From: Tillandsia leiboldiana
Lineage: Eukaryota > Streptophyta > Magnoliopsida > Poales > Bromeliaceae
NCBI GenBank assembly: GCA_029204045.2
Contig: CM055076.1
Location: 27,474,832 to 27,538,831, forward strand
Direction of reading: 5' to 3'
DNA length: 64,000 bases
Under the pieces are notes generated by a model. The model had not been told where the DNA came from, made no database searches, and saw only the letters and a list, made by a program, of their open reading frames with translations. This document shows positions 61,886 to 64,000 of the stretch, piece after piece; the stretch's first letter is position 1, and each line of letters opens with the position of its first letter. The position numbers and the translations under genes are program-made.

Positions 61886-64000
61886 TTGCTATTAGTTGTT
61901 AATTGTTCTGATTTATTTGCTAAGAGATGATTAAAACTATCAAATTTGATCAAATCGCTTACAAATTTGATAAAATCCCTAATATAGCTAACAAAAAATC
62001 ACTCAATTGCAAATAATAATAATAAAAAGTTGAGTGGTTCTACAAGCTATTAGTTATTAATTGTTCTAATTTATTTGCTAATAGATGATTAAAACTATCA
62101 AATTTGATCAAATCGCTTACAAATTTGATAAAATCCCCAATATAGCTAACAAAAAATCACTCAATTGCAAATAATAATAATAAAAAGTTGAGAGGGATTC
62201 AATCAAGAAGTTTAAATTTGAACAAAATAATAAAAAGTTGAGTGGTTCTACAAGCTATTAGTTGTTAATTGTTCTAAATTTATTTGCTAATAGATGATTA
62301 AAACTATCAAATTCGATCAAATCACTTGCGAATTTGATAAAATCCCCAATATAGTTAACAACAATCACTCAATTGCAAATAATAATAATAAAAAGTTGAG
62401 AGGGATTCAATCAAGAAGTTTAAATTTGAACAAAATAATAAAAAATTGAGTGGTTCTACAAGCTATTAGTTGTTAATTGTTCTAATTTATTTGCTAATAG
62501 ATGATTAAAACTATCAAATTCGATCAAATCACTTGCGAATTTGATAAAATCCCCAATATAGTTAACAACAATCACTCAATTGCAAATAATAATAATAATA
62601 AGTTGAGAGGGATTCAATCAAGAAGTTTAAATTTGAACAAAATAATAAAAAGTTGAGTGGTTCTACAAGCTATTAGTTATTAATTGTTCTAATTTATTTG
62701 CTAATAGATGATTAAAACTATCAAATTTGATCAAATCGCATACAAATTTGATAAAATCCCCAATATAGCTAACAAAAAATCACTCAATTGCAAATAATAA
62801 TAATAATAAGTTGAGAGGGATTCAATCAAGAAGTTTAAATTTGAACAAAATAATAAAAAGTTGGATGGTTCTACAAGCTATTAGTTGTTAATTGTTCTAA
62901 TTTATTTGCTAATAGATGATTAAAACTATCAAATTCGATCAAATCACTTGCAAATTTGATAAAAACCCCAATATAGTTAACAACAATCACTCAATTGCAA
63001 ATAATAATAATAAAAAGTTGAGAGGGATTCAATCAAGAAGTTTAAATTTGAACAAAATAATAAAAAGTTGGGTGGTTCTACAAGCTATTAGTTGTTAATT
63101 GTTCTAATTTATTTGCTAATAGATGATTAAAACTATCAAATTCGATCAAATCACTTGCGAATTTGATAAAATCCCCAATATAGTTAACAACAATCACTCA
63201 ATTGCAAATAATAATAATAAAAAGTTGAGAGGGATTCAATCAAGAAGTTTAAATTTGAACAAAATAATAAAAAGTTGAGTGGTTCTACAAGCTATTAGTT
63301 ATTAATTGTTCTAATTTATTTGCTAATAGATGATTAAAACTATCAAATTTGATCAAATCGCTTACAAATTTGATAAAATCCCCAATATAGCTAACAAAAA
63401 ATCACTCAATTGCAAATAATAATAATAAAAAGTTGAGAGGGATTCAATCAAGAAGTTTAAATTTGAACAAAATAATAAAAAGTTGAGTGGTTCTACAAGC
63501 TATTAGTTATTAATTGTTCTAATTTATTTGCTAATAGATGATTAAAACTATCAAATTTGATCAAATCGCTTACAAATTTGATAAAATCCCCAATATAGCT
63601 AACAAAAAATCACTCAATTGCAAATAATAATAATAAAAAGTTGAGAGGGATTCAATCAAGAAGTTTAAATTTGAACAAAATAATAAAAAGTTGAGTGGTT
63701 CTACAAGCTATTAGTTGTTAATTGTTCTAATTTATTTGCTAATAGATGATTAAAACTATCAAATTCGATCAAATCACTTGCGAATTTGATAAAATCCCCA
63801 ATATAGTTAAAAACAATCACTAAATTGCAAATAATAATAATAAAAAGTTGAGAGGGATTCAATCAAGAAGTTTAAATCTGAACAAAATAATAAAAAGTTG
63901 AGTGGTTCTACAAGCTATTAGTTGTTAATTGTTCTAATTTATTTGCTAATAGATGATTAAAACTATCAAATTCGATCAAATCACTTGCGAATTTGATAAA
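61886..64000. repeat. 207/208-bp satellite array, runs off the right edge
   Basis: The phrase TACAAGCTATTAGTTGTTAA or its TTATTAA variant starts at 62041, 62249, 62457, 62664, 62872, 63079, 63286, 63494, 63702 and 63909, spacing 207-208 bp. One earlier partial unit precedes. Units come in two types: A (AATTTGATCAAATCGCTTAC, GCTAACAAAAAATCAC) and B (AATTCGATCAAATCACTTGC, GTTAACAACAATCAC). Each has an (AAT)n run. No coding capacity. Confidence 0.95.

Overview
This window is AT-rich, intron-containing plant nuclear DNA that is very dense in transposable elements. It is most likely monocot; a pineapple-like member of the Poales is a guess from the general look of the repeats, not something the sequence proves. 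There are no bacterial operons, CRISPR arrays, rRNA or tRNA genes that I could recognise. Nearly all of the long TA/YI, poly-K and poly-F reading frames are translations of microsatellites or poly-T tracts.

Genes. Two convincing host genes are present. (1) SWEET2, a clade I MtN3/SWEET sugar transporter, lies on the + strand at 44217-46700 in six exons that splice to an uninterrupted 245-residue protein. (2) A gene for a fused protein kinase and PP2C phosphatase lies on the - strand at 52023-60102. Ten exons are visible, 575 codons to the natural stop, and the N-terminal exon lies beyond the window or is missing. A third locus at 25688-26790 looks like a small acidic plant protein with a TWWNCCGILDAF-type C-terminus, but it has no visible ATG and an apparent frameshift. 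Three stretches are fragments of known genes carried inside transposons: ribosomal protein S12 and nucleoporin NUP160 pieces within a CACTA-type element (about 1740-7062), and a SCARECROW (GRAS) N-terminal piece within a Mutator-like element (57337-58147).

Layout. 1-700: two abutting small MITEs. 1740-7062: CACTA-like element with ORF1 remains, RPS12 and NUP160 fragments and a GGTGGCGAC-rich 3' subterminal region ending in TAGTAGTG. 7063-25550: gene-poor DNA with long (TA)n tracts, several MITE families, a Tourist-like element nested in a CACTA MITE, and hairpin elements. 25570-28400: the degraded gene plus a complete TRIM. 28500-43900: repeats again, including MULEs (one with telomere-like repeats), TRIM copies and solo LTRs. 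44000-46760: SWEET2, with a TRIM in its last intron. 46760-51960: repeats, including a 281-bp tandem array. 52000-60102: kinase-PP2C gene, whose introns hold a C-rich minisatellite, two MULEs and hAT-like elements. 60354-61273: a third hAT-like element upstream of the visible exons. 61880-64000: a 207/208-bp satellite running off the right edge.

The most interesting observations are the gene-capturing transposons, the 9-bp and 8-bp target-site duplications that assign the elements to superfamilies, three related hAT elements clustered at one gene, and insertions that stop 9-13 nt short of splice donors while leaving the coding exons intact.
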